Positions 36,251-44,917 of a stretch of DNA of 64,000 nucleotides are shown piece by piece. Origin of the DNA: Flavobacterium hiemivividum (GTDB lineage Bacteria > Bacteroidota > Bacteroidia > Flavobacteriales > Flavobacteriaceae); contig NZ_SMFO01000001.1 of NCBI RefSeq assembly GCF_004349145.1, positions 682,001-746,000 of the forward strand. The letters are read 5' to 3'. Numbering within the stretch: position 1 is the first letter of the stretch; each line of letters starts with the position of its first letter. The position numbers and the translations under genes are program-made. A model generated the notes under the pieces. The model did no database searches, had not been told where the DNA came from, and was given only the letters and a program-made list of their open reading frames with translations.

Positions 36251-37012
36251 TTACCAATCTTTCTCTGTCTTTGTTGGCTTTCCTTTTACTTTTTGAGCAT
36301 TTACTTTGTCTTGAATTTTCTTTTCTTCATTGTTAACCGCATCCAAAAGGTTTTCTAATCGTTGCTTAGAAATTCCACCCGGTTTTGATTGCGGCTTTTG
36401 TTGATCTTCCGGTTTTTCGTCTTTTTTGTCGCCGTCTTTTTTATCCTTATCCTTGTCATCTCCCTTGTCGTCCTTCTTATCTTTATCTCCTTCTTTTTTA
36501 TCCTTTTCCTTGTCTTTATCCTTGTCTTTATCTTTTTTATCCTTATCGTCCTTGTTGTCTTTAGGCGGGTTTTCTTTCAGCATTTTTTTTGCTAATGCGA
36601 AATTGTACCTTGTTTCCTCATCTGAAGGCTTGTTGCGCAGTGCGTTTTTGTAGGCTTCCACCGCTTGCGTATAATTTTTTTCTTTCATGAATACATTACC
36701 TAAATTATGGTAGGCTTTGTGCTTTTGAGGTCTTGACTCCGTGTTTTTAATCGCTTTGGCATAAGCATATTTAGCTTCAGATGCCTGATTTTGTTTGTAA
36801 ATTGCGTTACCTAAATTATAAGGAGCAACAGTTCTGTTTGGAAATTTTGAATTTGAAATTCTGTAATCTGCTTCTGCATCCACGAATTTATTGTCTGCAT
36901 ATTCTTCGTTTGCTTTCGCTAAGCTTTTATCTTTCGCTTGTGCAAATACGCCTCCCATCCCTAGAAATAGAATTGAAAAAGTGGTAAGTATATATGTTTT
37001 AAAATTCTTCAT
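36251..37012 (-). CDS. batC: BatC: TPR protein with a Lys/Asp-rich tail
   Basis: 253 residues. Signal peptide (GGVFAQ), three TPR-like repeats (about 30-145: ANEEYADNKFVDAEADYRIS, APYNLGNAIYKQNQASEAKYAYAK, AYHNLGNVFMKEKNYTQAVEAYK), then a 65-residue run made almost only of Lys, Asp and Glu (about 150-215), and a short C-terminal part (GISKQRLENLLDAVNNEEKKIQ). The charged run is a low-complexity feature common in BatC; its repeat length may vary between strains. Positioned between batB and batD. Confidence 0.9.
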   Translation of the reverse strand: MKNFKTYILTTFSILFLGMGGVFAQAKDKSLAKANEEYADNKFVDAEADYRISNSKFPNRTVAPYNLGNAIYKQNQASEAKYAYAKAIKNTESRPQKHKAYHNLGNVFMKEKNYTQAVEAYKNALRNKPSDEETRYNFALAKKMLKENPPKDNKDDKDKKDKDKDKDKEKDKKEGDKDKKDDKGDDKDKDKKDGDKKDEKPEDQQKPQSKPGGISKQRLENLLDAVNNEEKKIQDKVNAQKVKGKPTKTEKDW

Positions 37013-37065
37013 TTTTATAAAATTAGACTAGTCCTTCTTGGTTTAATGCCTGAAGGAACAGTCAT

Positions 37066-38100
37066 TTATTTTTCTTCGTTAAATAGATTCATTTTCTTCA
37101 CCCAATTTGTTTTCTTTTCCAATAAAAACAAATCCAAAAACAATAAAAAGAATGCAAAACCAAGAAACCATTGAAACTGCGATTGGAAATCGGCCATTTG
37201 AGTGGATTCAAATTCTGTTTTCTGAATATCATCTAAACTAGACTTAATGTATTCCAGCACTTCTTTGGTGTTATTCCCGTTGACATATCCTCCTTTAGTT
37301 GCTTTAGCAATCGCCTCCATACTGCTACGGTTCAATTTTGTAACAACAACCTCATCATTATTATCTCTTTGATAACTTTCTACAACACCATTCTTTTTTA
37401 AAGGAATCGTCCCACCCTTTTCAGTTCCTATTCCTATTGTGATGATTCTCATTCCCTGCTTATTCGCTTCGTCTGCTGCTATTTTAGCCCCTTCAGAATG
37501 GTCTTCACCGTCAGAAATTAAGATCAAAAGCTTACACGTTTTACTCTTATCGTCAAAATAGGTTGAAGACAACTTTATAGCTTCATCTAAGGAAGTTCCT
37601 TGTGAAGACACCATTTCAGTATTCATACTTTGCAGAAACATTTTGGCCACACTGTAATCAGTAGTGATGGGCAACACTGGAAAAGCGCTTCCTGCATAAG
37701 CTACAATCCCTATTCTATCACTGCCTAATTGATTGATAATTTGCGAAACAATTTGTTTGCTTTTTTCTAATCGGCTTGGCGCAACATCTTCGGCAAGCAT
37801 ACTTTTGGACACATCCATCGCAAAAACGATATCAATCCCTTCTCGTTTTACCGTTTCCATTTTAGTACCAATCTTTGGATTTACCAATCCAAAAATCATT
37901 CCTGCCAAAGCCAAAAGAATCACAACCAATTTAAAAACAGGCTTGAAAAGTGAAGATTCAGGGCTTAGTTTTTTCACCATTTCTAAATCCCCAAATTCCT
38001 TCTTCTTTTTTCTTTTCCAATAGGAGGTATAAAGAAACAGTACCACCACAAATGGCAGTATAAAAAGTAAGTATAAATATTTTATTTCGTCTAATTCCAT
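37066..38100 (-). CDS. batB: BatB: von Willebrand factor A membrane protein
   Basis: 344 residues. N-terminal membrane helices (about 8-25, 58-75), then a vWA domain with the MIDAS motif AMDVSKSMLAED (about 92-103), GTSLDEAIKLSS and ILISDGEDHSEGAKI, and a C-terminal membrane helix (WFLGFAFFLLFLDLFLLEK). Metal-dependent protein binding is expected. Paralogue of batA, which lies just upstream. Confidence 0.93.
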   Translation of the reverse strand: MELDEIKYLYLLFILPFVVVLFLYTSYWKRKKKKEFGDLEMVKKLSPESSLFKPVFKLVVILLALAGMIFGLVNPKIGTKMETVKREGIDIVFAMDVSKSMLAEDVAPSRLEKSKQIVSQIINQLGSDRIGIVAYAGSAFPVLPITTDYSVAKMFLQSMNTEMVSSQGTSLDEAIKLSSTYFDDKSKTCKLLILISDGEDHSEGAKIAADEANKQGMRIITIGIGTEKGGTIPLKKNGVVESYQRDNNDEVVVTKLNRSSMEAIAKATKGGYVNGNNTKEVLEYIKSSLDDIQKTEFESTQMADFQSQFQWFLGFAFFLLFLDLFLLEKKTNWVKKMNLFNEEK

Positions 38101-38275
38101 TCTTAGTATTCAGTTAGCAGTATTCAGTTAGCAGTTGCCATAAGTTGCTAAATATTCTCTTTTATCATCAAAGCAAAACAGCAATAGTTACTCTTTAATA
38201 AATTTACAGTTTTCACAAAAAAATTTCACGACCAGTCTCCCTCTCCTTCCTTCGGGGAGGGCTGGGGTGGGGATC
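38101..38275. repeat. Repeat-rich gap between batA and batB
   Basis: 175 bp inside the operon. Near 38103-38140 a 15-mer ATTCAGTTAGCAGT-type unit is repeated in tandem. At 38238-38275 lies a GC-rich stop-adjacent hairpin element (see separate entry). No gene is supported. Confidence 0.55.
38238..38275 (-). repeat. Stop-adjacent GC-rich hairpin element, copy 2
   Basis: On the minus strand, directly after the batA stop, the sequence reads GATCCCCACCCCAGCCCTCC, then CCGAAGGAAGGAGAG. The TCCCC/GGGGA-like arms (CCTCCCCGAAGGAAGG) can fold into a hairpin with a CGAAGG loop region. The copy at 40931-40965 is similar and in the same position relative to a stop. Confidence 0.6.
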
Positions 38276-39277
38276 CTATATAAAACTTCTATAAACAGTA
38301 TTTCTTAGTCCAATCTCAGCTAATAATAAAAAAGCCGCAAGCCATACAAAAGACCTGTATTTTTCATCATAGTCATAGAACTTTAATTCTTCGATTTCTG
38401 TCGTTTCTAATTTATTGATCTCTGCATAAATTTCAGCCAACTTGCTATTGCTAGTCGCTCTAAAATAACGTCCATCAGTTTTTAAAGCGATACTTTTCAT
38501 CAATTTTTCGTCAATTTCGACTTTCATCATTTGGAATAAAAACTGACCGTTCGGACCTATAGCATAAGGCGACTCGGCCATACCGTTACTCCCAATTCCT
38601 ATGGTATACACTTTTATGCCATATTGTTTTGCGATATCTGCAGCTGTTTCTGGTTCAATAAAACCTGCGTTATTCACCCCATCAGTCAGAAGTATAATTA
38701 CTTTACTCTTGGCTTTACTGTCTTTTAAACGGTTTACCGCTGTAGCTAATCCCATTCCTATTCCAGTTCCATCCTGCAGAACATTATCGTATTTTATTCC
38801 CCTGATAGCCTCCAGAACAACGGCCTTATCGCTAGTAACAGGTGTTTTTGTATAAGCTTCAGAAGCATAAACGACAAGCCCTATTCTATCATTAGGTCTC
38901 TCATCTGCAAAATCAGCTGCTACTCGTTTCAGCGCTTCCATTCGGTTCGGTTTCAAATCTTTGGCAAGCATACTTCCTGAAACGTCAATTGCCATTACAA
39001 TATCAATCCCTTTTGTCGTTTTTGTTTTGTTACTAATATCAACCGTTCTAGGCCTGGCCATCGCCACAATCAAAGAGCTCAACGCCACTAATCTTAATAC
39101 ACTCAAATAAGGTTTGAGCTTTACTAACAAGGACTCCGATGATTTAAAACCTTTGACTGAACTTATTTTTAAAGTCGCAGATTGGTGGTTTCTTTTCACA
39201 AACAACCAAAAAATGGCAATTGGAATCAAAAGAAACAACCAGAAAAACTCAGGATTTAAAAATGTGATATTTCCCAT
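38276..39277 (-). CDS. batA: BatA: von Willebrand factor A membrane protein
   Basis: 333 residues. Two N-terminal membrane helices (about 10-25 and 58-72), vWA domain with MIDAS AIDVSGSMLAKD (about 91-102), DGTGIGMGLATAVNRL and ILLTDGVNNAGFIEPETAADIA, and a C-terminal membrane helix. Its ATG overlaps the preceding stop as TAATG, so it is translationally coupled to the upstream membrane protein gene. The bat operon upstream genes include an AAA ATPase that may act on vWA proteins, as MoxR does in related systems. Confidence 0.94.
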   Translation of the reverse strand: MGNITFLNPEFFWLFLLIPIAIFWLFVKRNHQSATLKISSVKGFKSSESLLVKLKPYLSVLRLVALSSLIVAMARPRTVDISNKTKTTKGIDIVMAIDVSGSMLAKDLKPNRMEALKRVAADFADERPNDRIGLVVYASEAYTKTPVTSDKAVVLEAIRGIKYDNVLQDGTGIGMGLATAVNRLKDSKAKSKVIILLTDGVNNAGFIEPETAADIAKQYGIKVYTIGIGSNGMAESPYAIGPNGQFLFQMMKVEIDEKLMKSIALKTDGRYFRATSNSKLAEIYAEINKLETTEIEELKFYDYDEKYRSFVWLAAFLLLAEIGLRNTVYRSFI

Positions 39278-40908
39278 TATTTACTTAATTGTATTAATTC
39301 GACAGAGCTCAAAACTCGGTCTGAAATTTCATTCGCATATGAATCTGCTTCTTCGTGGAAAAGCATTATTTGCTGTAGTCCGCCTTCTTGACTGAACAAT
39401 ATTATTTCATAGTACAGTTTTTCACTGCTTTTCGAGTTAACATCAAATCTCGAGAAGGATCCGTATGATTTTAAACCGCTTACACCTTCTTTTGTATCAA
39501 AATCTTCTTGCTTGACAATCATATTTTGTGCTCCTTGTGACTCTAACGTCTGTAAAGTAACTTCCATCGATTTCTTCAAATCTATTTGAGCGTCCTGTTT
39601 GTATTTAATGGTGGAGACCATCAAATAAAAATTATCCAGAAAACTACCATAAGCAAATGATTGCATTTCTTTAACGAGCTGCAATCCGTCTTTAGGAAGT
39701 GATTTTGTTAAATCAATTCGCTTCAGCACTTTTGGTGTTTCAATAGTCACACCGGGATTTCCGTAGGTACTTCTTATCCACTCCCCTTCCAATAATTCTT
39801 TAGTTGGGTGACCTATTATCGTATCTTTTACATAGTCAAAACCTCTTGTTACAACAAAATAAGTCATTGTTGCTAACAATAAGAAAACAACCGAAGCGAC
39901 TGCAATAAGTATGCGTTGGCTTCTTTTTTTCTTTAATTGAATTTGGATCTGTTTTTGTTTTTGCGCTTCATTCAATAAAGTATCTTCTTCGATTTCGATT
40001 TCTACAGGAATGGAGCTATCTAGTGTTAAAATTGCTTTTTGTATTTTATTTCGATCCTCAGTAATTTCATAATCTAAAGGCTTAGATTTAGCAAACTTCA
40101 CTAAATCGGCCTGTTTTAAAACGCGCTCTAGATTTTCTATCGTCTCTTGCGAAAGCGTCATCTTCTTTCTCACAGAAGCAGCTCTAAGTCCAACAATCAG
40201 CTCCGAAGTTGTGCTTTCCATAGCTGGAATATCTATTGCTTCTTCGATATAATTACGGGCAATATCAGTCAATTCACTATAATACGCCTTTACTTCCCCT
40301 TTTTGCCAAAGTTCCTTTTGTTCTAAGGTGTTCAGTAAGCTTGTTGCTTTTTCTATTGGTGTTTTATACACCTCTTCTTCAATCTTTTTCTTTTGCTGTT
40401 TTTTAGCAAACCAATACACTAATGCACCAATTCCTAGAATAAGCGCGATGATCAAAAGGTATTTCCACCAGTCACCAATTGAACTCTTCACTGGAACGAT
40501 ATCTTTTATATCATACATCTTTTGTCTTAAAGTGTCCACCTGAACATTGGCCACTTCTACCAAGATAGAATCCGTTAAATAAGGCTTGTTATTAATGAAA
40601 ATCTTTATACTCGGAATCGTATATCTCCCAGAATCAAATTGTGTTAGTCCGTATTTCTTGATTAATTCATAACGATCATTATTCCTGATCGTGTCTATAG
40701 GATAAGACTGAATCACTTCGAGAGCTCCAATGTTTTTTAGATTTGGAAATTTAACTTTAGAAAAAGTATCCACCGACGTTTTCACCGTCAGTTTAAACTC
40801 GGCGCCAATTTTGTTCTTAGTCGTATCAATGCTTGTTACCAATCGCTTTTGCTGAGCAAAAACGGAAGTTGATAGAACCAATAAAAGTAAATAAAAGTAT
40901 TTTTTCAT
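39277..40908 (-). CDS. Membrane protein of the bat operon with beta domain, two TM helices and cytosolic parts
   Basis: 543 residues. Signal peptide (VFAQ), periplasmic domain with KLTVKTSVDTFSKVKFPNLK and YTIPSIKIFINNKPYLT (BatD-like beta strands), a first membrane helix (about 151-170, YLLIIALILGIGALVYWFAKK), a cytosolic helical part with ELTDIARNYIEEAIDIPAMESTT (resembling DUF4381-type proteins), a second membrane helix (about 331-352), and an extra C-terminal domain (about 360-543). This is the standard gene between DUF58 and batA in Bacteroidetes operons, without a settled name. Its stop overlaps the batA start. Confidence 0.8.
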   Translation of the reverse strand: MKKYFYLLLLVLSTSVFAQQKRLVTSIDTTKNKIGAEFKLTVKTSVDTFSKVKFPNLKNIGALEVIQSYPIDTIRNNDRYELIKKYGLTQFDSGRYTIPSIKIFINNKPYLTDSILVEVANVQVDTLRQKMYDIKDIVPVKSSIGDWWKYLLIIALILGIGALVYWFAKKQQKKKIEEEVYKTPIEKATSLLNTLEQKELWQKGEVKAYYSELTDIARNYIEEAIDIPAMESTTSELIVGLRAASVRKKMTLSQETIENLERVLKQADLVKFAKSKPLDYEITEDRNKIQKAILTLDSSIPVEIEIEEDTLLNEAQKQKQIQIQLKKKRSQRILIAVASVVFLLLATMTYFVVTRGFDYVKDTIIGHPTKELLEGEWIRSTYGNPGVTIETPKVLKRIDLTKSLPKDGLQLVKEMQSFAYGSFLDNFYLMVSTIKYKQDAQIDLKKSMEVTLQTLESQGAQNMIVKQEDFDTKEGVSGLKSYGSFSRFDVNSKSSEKLYYEIILFSQEGGLQQIMLFHEEADSYANEISDRVLSSVELIQLSK

Positions 40909-40930
40909 GTTTTTTGAAACATTTGTTTTT

Positions 40931-40965
40931 CAACTCCTTCCCTTCGGGAAGGCTGGGTGGGGATA
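40931..40965 (-). repeat. Stop-adjacent GC-rich hairpin element, copy 3
   Basis: Minus strand, directly after the TAA of the DUF58 gene: ATATCCCCACCCAGCCTTCC then CGAAGGGAAGGAG. The arms CTTCCC / GGGAAG close a hairpin with a short GAA loop. It shares TCCCCACCC-AGCC and CCGAAGG with copy 2. Confidence 0.6.
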
Positions 40966-40966
40966 T

Positions 40967-41830
40967 TTACCTCGATTTAAAATAGCCTAATAATTTAGTT
41001 ACATAACTTTCGTCAACTCTAGTATTTACAACGCCAGCACCTGACTTACTGAATGTTTCCTTGAAATAATTTAATTTCTCATTATAATATTTCTCGTAGT
41101 TGAATCGAACGGTTTTAGAACTGGTATCAATTAATTGTATTTGTCCTGTTTCCGCATCGAGCATCGGCACCATTCCTACATTTGGCATTTGTTGTTCTCG
41201 AATATCATATACTCGAATTCCTGTAATATCATGTTTTTTAGATGCGATTTTCAAGGTATGGTCATAATCTTCCGACATAAAATCAGAGATAACAAATACA
41301 ATCGCTTTCTTTTTCTGAGTGCTGGATAAAAATTTTAAAGCTTGAGCAATATCCGTTTTATGACTTTTAGGTTCAAATTCGATTAATTCTCGAATGATAC
41401 GCAAGACGTGTGATCTCCCTTTCTTTGGCGGAATATATAATTCAATTTGGTCTGAAAATAAAATCAACCCTATTTTATCATTATTCTGTGTTGCCGAAAA
41501 TGCCATGGTTGCAGCAATCTCCGTAACAATATCTTTTTTAAATTGATTTTTAGATCCAAAACTTTCCGAACCTGAGATATCCACCATCAACATCATGGTC
41601 AATTCACGCTCTTCTTCAAAGACTTTTACATGAGCTTCATTGTAACGTGCCGTAACATTCCAGTCAATATTTCGAATGTCATCTCCATATTGATACTGGC
41701 GTACTTCACTAAAAGTCATTCCGCGCCCCTTGAAAGAGGTGTGATATTCCCCAGAAAAGATATGATCACTCAATCTTCGGGTTTTTATCTCTATTTTTCG
41801 TACTTTTTTTAAAAGCTCTTTTGTATCCAT
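40967..41830 (-). CDS. DUF58-domain protein of the bat operon
   Basis: 287 residues, cytosolic. DUF58 hallmark: RNIDWNVTARYNEAHVKVFEEERELTMMLMVDISGSESFGS (about 52-92), where the DISGSESFGS segment is MIDAS-like, and FVISDFMSEDYDHTLKIASKKHDITGIRVYD. DUF58 proteins with vWA-like folds work with MoxR ATPases. It directly follows moxR and is followed by a stop-adjacent GC-rich hairpin. Structural role rather than catalysis is likely. Confidence 0.92.
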   Translation of the reverse strand: MDTKELLKKVRKIEIKTRRLSDHIFSGEYHTSFKGRGMTFSEVRQYQYGDDIRNIDWNVTARYNEAHVKVFEEERELTMMLMVDISGSESFGSKNQFKKDIVTEIAATMAFSATQNNDKIGLILFSDQIELYIPPKKGRSHVLRIIRELIEFEPKSHKTDIAQALKFLSSTQKKKAIVFVISDFMSEDYDHTLKIASKKHDITGIRVYDIREQQMPNVGMVPMLDAETGQIQLIDTSSKTVRFNYEKYYNEKLNYFKETFSKSGAGVVNTRVDESYVTKLLGYFKSR

Positions 41831-41837
41831 TTTTTTA

Positions 41838-41906
41838 GTAATTAGTAATTAGTGAATAGTGAATAGTAACAAACCAAGGCTAATTACTATTCACTTATTA
41901 CTATTC
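41838..41906. repeat. Degenerate AGT repeats with a hairpin between moxR and the DUF58 gene
   Basis: The unit GTAATTAGT / AGTGAATAGT is repeated on the left, and TTACTATTCAC on the right pairs with GTGAATAGTAA, giving an 11-bp stem with the loop CAAACCAAGGCTAA. It lies inside the operon between two genes on the minus strand and is not followed by a clear T run, so it is not a typical terminator. Confidence 0.55.
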
Positions 41907-41909
41907 ACT

Positions 41910-42914
41910 TTATGGTACTTCAACTTCGTTTATAATTTTATTGATAATATCAACAGAGGTAATGCTTTCAGCTTCTGCTTCATATGTAATCCCAATTCTA
42001 TGACGCAAAACATCGTGAACCACGGCGCGAACATCTTCTGGAATTACATAACCACGTCGTTTTATAAAAGCATAACATTTGGCCGCATTTGCTAAATTGA
42101 TGCTTCCACGTGGAGAAGCTCCAAAACTGATTAACGGTTTCAAATCTGCCAATTTATATTTCTCTGGGTAACGAGTGGCGAAAATTATATCAAGAATATA
42201 CTTCTCGATTTTTTCGTCCATATACACTTCGCGAACCGCTTCCTGTGCTCTTAGAATTTGTTCTACAGATACAACTTGGTTTACTTTCTCGTAGCTTCCT
42301 TTTAAATTTTGACGAACGACCATTCGCTCTTCATCCATTTTAGGGTAGTCAATAACTGTTTTTAACATAAAACGATCGACTTGCGCTTCTGGAAGTTGGT
42401 ACGTTCCTTCTTGTTCAATTGGGTTTTGAGTTGCTAAAACTAAGAAAGGCCTGTCTAGTTTAAAAGTAGTGTCACCAATGGTCACTTGCTTTTCCTGCAT
42501 CGCTTCTAGTAATGCCGATTGCACTTTGGCTGGTGCACGGTTAATCTCATCTGCAAGAACGAAATTAGCAAAAATAGGTCCTTTTTTTATGGAGAATTCA
42601 TTTTGCTTAATGTTGTAAATCATCGTTCCTACAACATCTGCTGGCAATAAATCTGGTGTAAATTGAATCCTACTGAACGATCCATGTACCGCTTGTGCAA
42701 GTGTATTTATAGCTAGCGTCTTTGCTAATCCCGGAACTCCTTCAAGTAAAATATGTCCTTGTCCTAGAAGTCCGATCAATAATCGCTCAACCATGTGCTT
42801 TTGACCCACAATCACTTTATTCATTTCCATTGTCAAGAGGTCGATAAATGCGCTCTCTCTTTCTATTTTTTCATTGATTGCTCTAATGTCTAAAGTCGAT
42901 GTATTTTCTTCCAT
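41910..42914 (-). CDS. MoxR-type AAA ATPase of the bat operon
   Basis: 334 residues. Walker A GVPGLAKT (about 79-86), Walker B VLADEINRAPAKVQSALLEAMQE, sensor 1 FLVLATQNPIEQEGTYQLPEAQ and RFMLK. MoxR ATPases act as chaperones on vWA-domain partners; here the likely partners are the DUF58, BatA and BatB proteins downstream. First gene of the operon. Just upstream, TTTG and TAAATTCA-like boxes (minus, 42965-42962 and 42941-42934) could be its promoter, weakly. Confidence 0.94.
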   Translation of the reverse strand: MEENTSTLDIRAINEKIERESAFIDLLTMEMNKVIVGQKHMVERLLIGLLGQGHILLEGVPGLAKTLAINTLAQAVHGSFSRIQFTPDLLPADVVGTMIYNIKQNEFSIKKGPIFANFVLADEINRAPAKVQSALLEAMQEKQVTIGDTTFKLDRPFLVLATQNPIEQEGTYQLPEAQVDRFMLKTVIDYPKMDEERMVVRQNLKGSYEKVNQVVSVEQILRAQEAVREVYMDEKIEKYILDIIFATRYPEKYKLADLKPLISFGASPRGSINLANAAKCYAFIKRRGYVIPEDVRAVVHDVLRHRIGITYEAEAESITSVDIINKIINEVEVP

Positions 42915-43126
42915 ATTGCTATAATTAAAACCTTGAATTTAATGCCTTCTATTTGAGAGTGCAAATTGAATTTTTTTTTAGAGGTAAGATGTTAAAAAAT
43001 GGTTAAAACTTCTAATAAACCTCTAATTTTAAGGACTAATTATGATACAATTTTCTTATTTTTAAGAACTTTGAAAAATATATCTGGAATTAGGAAAATT
43101 CCGGGTTTCCGTAAAAAATAAAAAAC

Positions 43127-43999
43127 ATGAGCAAAACAATATTATCGCCTATTATTGCTGGCACAATGAATTGGGGAGTCTGGGATAAAAACCTAACCTC
43201 AAAGGAAATGGAAAACATAATCCATGTGTGTTTAGAAAACAAAATTACCACCTTTGACCATGCCGATATTTATGGCAATTATACTACTGAAGCCGATTTC
43301 GGGAAAGCATTTGCTTCTAGCAAAATAGCCAGAGATAAAATGCAGTTGATTTCTAAATGTGGAATCCAAATGCTAGCTGAAAACCGAGACAACAGAATCA
43401 AACATTACGACTATTCTAAGGCACACATTATCTGGTCTGTAGAACAATCTTTAAAGAATTTACAGACGGATTATTTAGATGTTTTTTTGCTTCACAGACC
43501 CAGTCCGTTGATGCAAGCAGATGAAATTGCTGAAGCGGTAGAAAAACTAAAATCAGAGGGGAAAATTATCGATTTTGGACTCTCGAATTTTACTAGTTCG
43601 CAAACGGAATTAATTCGTCAAAAAACAGAAGTAAGCTACAATCAGGTGCAGTTCTCAGCAACAAATTTTGAGCCTATGATTGACGGAAGTTTTGATTATA
43701 TGCAATTGAACAACATACGTCCCATGTCCTGGAATCCACTGGGAATTGTTTTCAGAAACGATATTCCGCAAACACATCGATTGAAAAAAATATTAGCAAC
43801 ATTAGTTTCAAAATACAGTCTAGGTGCTGATACAATTTTACTCGCTTGGGTTTTAAAACACCCAGCAAAAGTAATTCCCATCGCTGGAACCGTAAATGTT
43901 GCTCGAATACAATCATTGATCAAAGCAGTTGAATTAGATCTTGAAAAAGAAGATTGGTTTGCCATCTGGGCAGAAAGTATGGGAGAAGATGTTCCATAA
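43127..43999 (+). CDS. Aldo/keto reductase
   Basis: 290 residues, NADPH-dependent TIM-barrel reductase. Active-site residues are visible: Asp/Tyr in FDHADIYGNYTTEADFGKAF, Lys in MQLISKCGIQM, His in VFLLHRPSPLMQ; the cofactor end has PIAGTVNVARI. It looks most like E. coli YdhF-type oxidoreductases. Substrate unknown. It lies 75 bp before an SDR gene on the same strand, so both may be on one mRNA. Confidence 0.92.
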   Translation: MSKTILSPIIAGTMNWGVWDKNLTSKEMENIIHVCLENKITTFDHADIYGNYTTEADFGKAFASSKIARDKMQLISKCGIQMLAENRDNRIKHYDYSKAHIIWSVEQSLKNLQTDYLDVFLLHRPSPLMQADEIAEAVEKLKSEGKIIDFGLSNFTSSQTELIRQKTEVSYNQVQFSATNFEPMIDGSFDYMQLNNIRPMSWNPLGIVFRNDIPQTHRLKKILATLVSKYSLGADTILLAWVLKHPAKVIPIAGTVNVARIQSLIKAVELDLEKEDWFAIWAESMGEDVP

Positions 44000-44074
44000 T
44001 TTAAACGCCGATTGCAGTTCGAGGAAGATAAAAATGAAATCTGAAAGTATTGATTTCTAAAGAAATAATAAACC

Positions 44075-44827
44075 ATGAGTAAAACAGCCTTAATAACCGG
44101 TGCAACCAGCGGAATTGGTAAAGCGACCGCACAAATATTAGCAAAAAATAACTATAAAATAATCCTGTGCGGAAGACGTGAAGATAGAATGGCGGAACTT
44201 GAAAAAGAACTTTCACAACTTACAGCCGTACATTCCTTGCTTTTTGATGTAAGGGATAAACAAGCCGTTTCTGATTGTATCGCTTCTTTGCCTGAAGCCT
44301 TCTCGAAAATTGACATTCTTATAAACAATGCCGGAAACGCACATGGCTTAGACCCTATTCAGACTGGTGATCTAGACGACTGGGATGCGATGATTGATAT
44401 CAACGTAAAAGGATTATTATATGTTTCGAAAGCTATTATTCCCCAAATGATCGAAAGAAAGTCTGGCCATATCATTAATATCGGTTCCACTGCGGCTAAA
44501 GAAGTATACCCAAATGGAAATGTATATTGCGCCTCAAAACATGCAGTCGACGCCTTAAATCAAGGTATGCGTATTGATTTAAATCCGTTCAACATACGAG
44601 TAGGCGCCATTCACCCCGGAATGGTAGAAACTGAATTTAGCGAAGTACGTTTTAAGGGAGACACAGATAGAGCTGATAAGGTGTATCAAGGGTTCACGCC
44701 TCTGCAAGCTGAAGATATTGCTGATATTATTCACTTTGTTGTGTCCAGACCTTATCATGTCAATATTGCTGATTTAGTTGTAATGAGTACAGCGCAGGCT
44801 TCTTCTACAATAGTAAAAAGAGATTAA
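44075..44827 (+). CDS. NADP-type short-chain dehydrogenase (YdfG-like)
   Basis: 250 residues. Classical SDR: TGATSGIGKATAQ (residues 7-19, with the R37-type basic residue CGRREDR for NADP preference), NNAGNAHGL, and catalytic Ser/Tyr/Lys in IINIGSTAAKEVYPNGNVYCASKHAVDA. The closest known group oxidises L-allo-threonine or 3-hydroxy acids (YdfG), but the substrate is not proven. Ends at a perfect terminator. Confidence 0.92.
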   Translation: MSKTALITGATSGIGKATAQILAKNNYKIILCGRREDRMAELEKELSQLTAVHSLLFDVRDKQAVSDCIASLPEAFSKIDILINNAGNAHGLDPIQTGDLDDWDAMIDINVKGLLYVSKAIIPQMIERKSGHIINIGSTAAKEVYPNGNVYCASKHAVDALNQGMRIDLNPFNIRVGAIHPGMVETEFSEVRFKGDTDRADKVYQGFTPLQAEDIADIIHFVVSRPYHVNIADLVVMSTAQASSTIVKRD

Positions 44828-44843
44828 TCTAATTTACAGCAAT

Positions 44844-44891
44844 AAAAAAGAGGATTAAATTCAACATTAATTGAATTTAATCCTCTTTTTT
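44844..44891. terminator. Bidirectional terminator between SDR gene and DUF4382 gene
   Basis: Perfect 21-bp stem AAAAAAGAGGATTAAATTCA-A (44844-44864) / TTGAATTTAATCCTCTTTTTT (44871-44891) with a 6-nt loop, followed by more T. It terminates both the SDR gene (plus) and the DUF4382 gene (minus). Confidence 0.9.
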
Positions 44892-44917
44892 TTTATCCAA
44901 TAATTATAGCTCTATTT

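Noticed and set aside
36389..36653. Plus-strand frames of Ser/Leu/Phe repeats
   Set aside because: These are the complement of the Lys/Asp/Glu-rich run of batC, not membrane proteins.
41838..41906. AGT hairpin considered as a terminator after moxR
   Set aside because: No T run follows on the minus strand and it lies inside the operon, so it is listed as a repeat.
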